Source: Acidobacteriota bacterium (GTDB lineage: Bacteria; Acidobacteriota; Thermoanaerobaculia; UBA5066). Taken from it: 35,635 nt of DNA. The translations under genes and the position numbers were made by a program. Shown piece by piece: positions 33,268 through 35,635 of the stretch. Where the stretch lies: positions 1 to 35,635 of the forward strand of contig JARXKK010000021.1 in NCBI GenBank assembly GCA_030278895.1, written 5' to 3'. The first letter of the stretch is position 1. Each line of letters starts with the position of its first letter. Under the pieces are notes generated by a model. It was not told the origin of the DNA, searched no databases, and saw only the letters and a list, made by a program, of their open reading frames with translations.

Positions 33268-35175
33268 ATGCAGGCGCGGTGGGACGTCGTCGTCGTGGGA
33301 GGAGGGCATGCGGGCGCGGAGGCCGCGCTCGCCGCGGCGCGCCTCGGAAAGCAGACTCTTCTCCTGACGCGCGAAATGGCCACGGTCGGTCGCATGAGCT
33401 GCAACCCTGCGGTCGGTGGCCTTGCGAAAGGGCAGGTCGTGCGCGAGATCGACGCCCTCGGGGGCGCGATGGGCCTTGTCGCGGATCGAACGGCGATCCA
33501 GTTCAAGGTGCTCAACGGTTCCCGCGGAACCGCCGTGCGCGGGCTGCGGTGCCAATCCGATAAAGCACTCTACGCACAAGAGTTATCGCGAGTTTTGGGC
33601 GCGGCGAAAAACCTCGCGCTCGGAGAGGGCACCGCCGCGGGGTTTCTCGTCCGGGGCGGGCGTCTCGCCGGTCTGTTGCTCGAGGATGGCTCGACGCTCG
33701 CCTGCGGCGCGGCGGTCGTGACGACCGGGACGTTTCTCCGCGGCCTCCTGCACGTGGGAGACAAGCAGAGAGAGGCGGGACGCTGGAACGAGCCGCCGGC
33801 CCGGGCGCTGTCGGACGCGCTCTCGGGACTCGGCCTCCGCCTCGGCCGCATGAAGACGGGAACGCCGCCGCGGGTTCGCGCGGGGACGGTCGACCTCGCG
33901 AAGATGACGCGCGCGCCGGGCGACGAGCGGCCGGTCGCATTTTCGTTCCGGTCCCGCGGCGAGGCGTTCCCGCGGCAGCGACAGGTGGACTGCTGGCTCA
34001 CCCACACGGACGAAGCGGTACACGATCTGATCCGCGAGAGCCTTCCGCTCTCGCCGCTCTACTCCGGCCGGATCACCGGTCGCGGGCCGCGCTACTGCCC
34101 GTCGATCGAGGACAAGGTCGTCCGTTTCAGCGACAAGCCGAGACATCAGATCTTCGTGGAGCCGGAGGGCCTGTCGACCGACTGGCTCTACCTCAACGGC
34201 CTGTCGATGTCGCTGCCCGAGAAGACACAGGAGTCGATCGTCAGGATGATCCCCGGGCTCGAGCGCGCGGAGATCCTCCGGCCCGCATACGCCGTCGAGT
34301 ACGACATCGTTTTTCCCGAGCAGCTCGATGTGTCGCTCGAGACGCGCGCGCTTCCCGGCCTGTTCCTCGCGGGGCAGATCAACGGCACGTCCGGATACGA
34401 GGAAGCGGCGGGGCAGGGCCTCGTCGCAGGCACGAACGCGGCGCGGTCCGTGGCGGGCGAGGCGCCGCTCCGGCTCGGCCGGCACGAGGCCTATATCGGC
34501 GTCATGCTCGACGACCTCGTGACGCTCGGCCTCGACGAGCCCTATCGCCTCCTCACGTCCCGAGCCGAACATCGCCTGCTTCTCGGCGCCGACACCGCTT
34601 ACGCGCGGCTCACCGGCCGCGCACTCGCGTTCGGCCTCCTGAGCGAGCGCGAAGCCGCGCCGGTGCTCGACGCGGAAGCGCGGGTGGCGCGCGTGACGGA
34701 AGGGTTGAATGCGGCGCGCGTTCGACCCGACCGTGCCATGAAGGAACGCCTCTCGGGGCGCGGGGTGTCTCTCGTGGAAGAAACGACACTCGGCGGGCTC
34801 CTGCGCAGGCCCGGGACCGACCTCGAGGCGATCGAGGAGCTCTGTGCCGAGATTCTCGAAGCGGGCGCCGCCAGGGATCTCGCCGCGCTCCGGCCGGAGG
34901 AACGGGACCGCCTCGTCGCGGATCTCCGCTACGAGGGCTTCGTCACGCGCGAACGCGATGCGGTGGCCCGTGTCGCACGCTCGCTGGAGCGCGTGTTTCC
35001 CGAGGGATTCGCGTTCGCGGGACTTCCCGGCCTGTCCGCCGAGGCGGTGGAGAAACTCGAACGGCATCGCCCGCGCACGCTCGGCCAGGCCTCGCGCCTT
35101 CCGGGCGTGACGCCCGCCGCCGTGACGCTGCTCCTCGCGAGGCTCGTCGCCGCGGGGCGCGAGGCCGCGGCATGA
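33268..35175 (+). CDS. mnmG: tRNA uridine-5-carboxymethylaminomethyl modification enzyme MnmG
   Basis: WDVVVVGGGHAGAEAALAAARLGKQTLLLT...MSCNPAVGGLAKGQVVREIDALGGAMG...GTPPRV...GYEEAAGQGLVAGTNAA. ATG 33268 (GTG 33259 alternative). Confidence 0.98.
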   Translation: MQARWDVVVVGGGHAGAEAALAAARLGKQTLLLTREMATVGRMSCNPAVGGLAKGQVVREIDALGGAMGLVADRTAIQFKVLNGSRGTAVRGLRCQSDKALYAQELSRVLGAAKNLALGEGTAAGFLVRGGRLAGLLLEDGSTLACGAAVVTTGTFLRGLLHVGDKQREAGRWNEPPARALSDALSGLGLRLGRMKTGTPPRVRAGTVDLAKMTRAPGDERPVAFSFRSRGEAFPRQRQVDCWLTHTDEAVHDLIRESLPLSPLYSGRITGRGPRYCPSIEDKVVRFSDKPRHQIFVEPEGLSTDWLYLNGLSMSLPEKTQESIVRMIPGLERAEILRPAYAVEYDIVFPEQLDVSLETRALPGLFLAGQINGTSGYEEAAGQGLVAGTNAARSVAGEAPLRLGRHEAYIGVMLDDLVTLGLDEPYRLLTSRAEHRLLLGADTAYARLTGRALAFGLLSEREAAPVLDAEARVARVTEGLNAARVRPDRAMKERLSGRGVSLVEETTLGGLLRRPGTDLEAIEELCAEILEAGAARDLAALRPEERDRLVADLRYEGFVTRERDAVARVARSLERVFPEGFAFAGLPGLSAEAVEKLERHRPRTLGQASRLPGVTPAAVTLLLARLVAAGREAAA

Positions 35176-35635
35176 GTGGTCTCGGTGTAGCCGGGCTCGA
35201 CGACCGGGTCCGGGCTCTCGCGGCGAGTTTTCCCGGGGAGGAGCGCGCGCTCGTGGTGGCGGCCGCGGACCGTCTCGCCGGGTTCCTTGCGATCCTGCTC
35301 GAAAGGAACGCGGAGATGAACCTCGTTTCGGCGCGTTCCGCGGCCCCGGAAGTCCTCGTGGAGACGCATCTCTTCGATGCCCTGCTCGGCCTCGCGCTGC
35401 TGCCGAAGCCGCGAGAAAACGCCATGCGCGTTCTCGACCTCGGCTCCGGCGGAGGGTTCCCCGCGATTCCTCTCCTCATCGCAAGGCCCGATCTCGCCGG
35501 TACACTCGTCGAGTCGTCCCGCAAGAAGGCGGCGTATCTCGACGACGTGCTCGATCGCCTCGCGTTGACCGCCCGGGCCGTGAACGCTAGATTCCCGGAT
35601 TCGTTTCCCATGGACGGAGCACAGCGGTACGACGT
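35172..35635 (+). CDS. rsmG: 16S rRNA (guanine-N7) methyltransferase RsmG, 3' end truncated by right edge
   Basis: NAEMNLVSARSAAPEVLVETHLFDALL...VLDLGSGGGFPAIPLLIARPDLAGTLVESSRKKAAYLDDV; ATGA overlap with mnmG. Confidence 0.95.
   Translation, partial: MSGLGVAGLDDRVRALAASFPGEERALVVAAADRLAGFLAILLERNAEMNLVSARSAAPEVLVETHLFDALLGLALLPKPRENAMRVLDLGSGGGFPAIPLLIARPDLAGTLVESSRKKAAYLDDVLDRLALTARAVNARFPDSFPMDGAQRYD

Overview
High-GC bacterial chromosome segment spanning the replication-origin neighbourhood; Acidobacteriota-like by overall feel, which is inference only. The right half has the canonical layout gyrA<-gyrB<-recF<-dnaN<-[oriC]<-dnaA | rpmH->rnpA->yidD->yidC->mnmE->mnmG->rsmG (truncated at the right edge). 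The left half has trmFO (truncated at the left edge), two DUF4398-like/OmpA lipoproteins, a translationally coupled tandem pair of paralogous methyltransferases, phzF, topA and dprA. It then has a three-gene envelope operon ending in an unusual metalloprotease/beta-propeller/Omp85-like barrel protein, an MBL-fold hydrolase, a NAT-fold protein lacking the catalytic Cys, a crotonase, a MocR(pdxR)-pdxS-pdxT operon, a DUF507 protein and a transaldolase-fold protein lacking the Schiff-base lysine. I see no CRISPR array, transposon, phage or tRNA/rRNA gene. The best candidates for something new are the protease-propeller-barrel operon (about 9.2-13.3 kb), the lysine-less transaldolase next to gyrA, the Cys-less NAT homologue, the methyltransferase pair, and a near-textbook DnaA-trio origin element between dnaN and dnaA. 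Many long ORFs in the supplied track are antisense or frame-shadow artefacts of high GC content.
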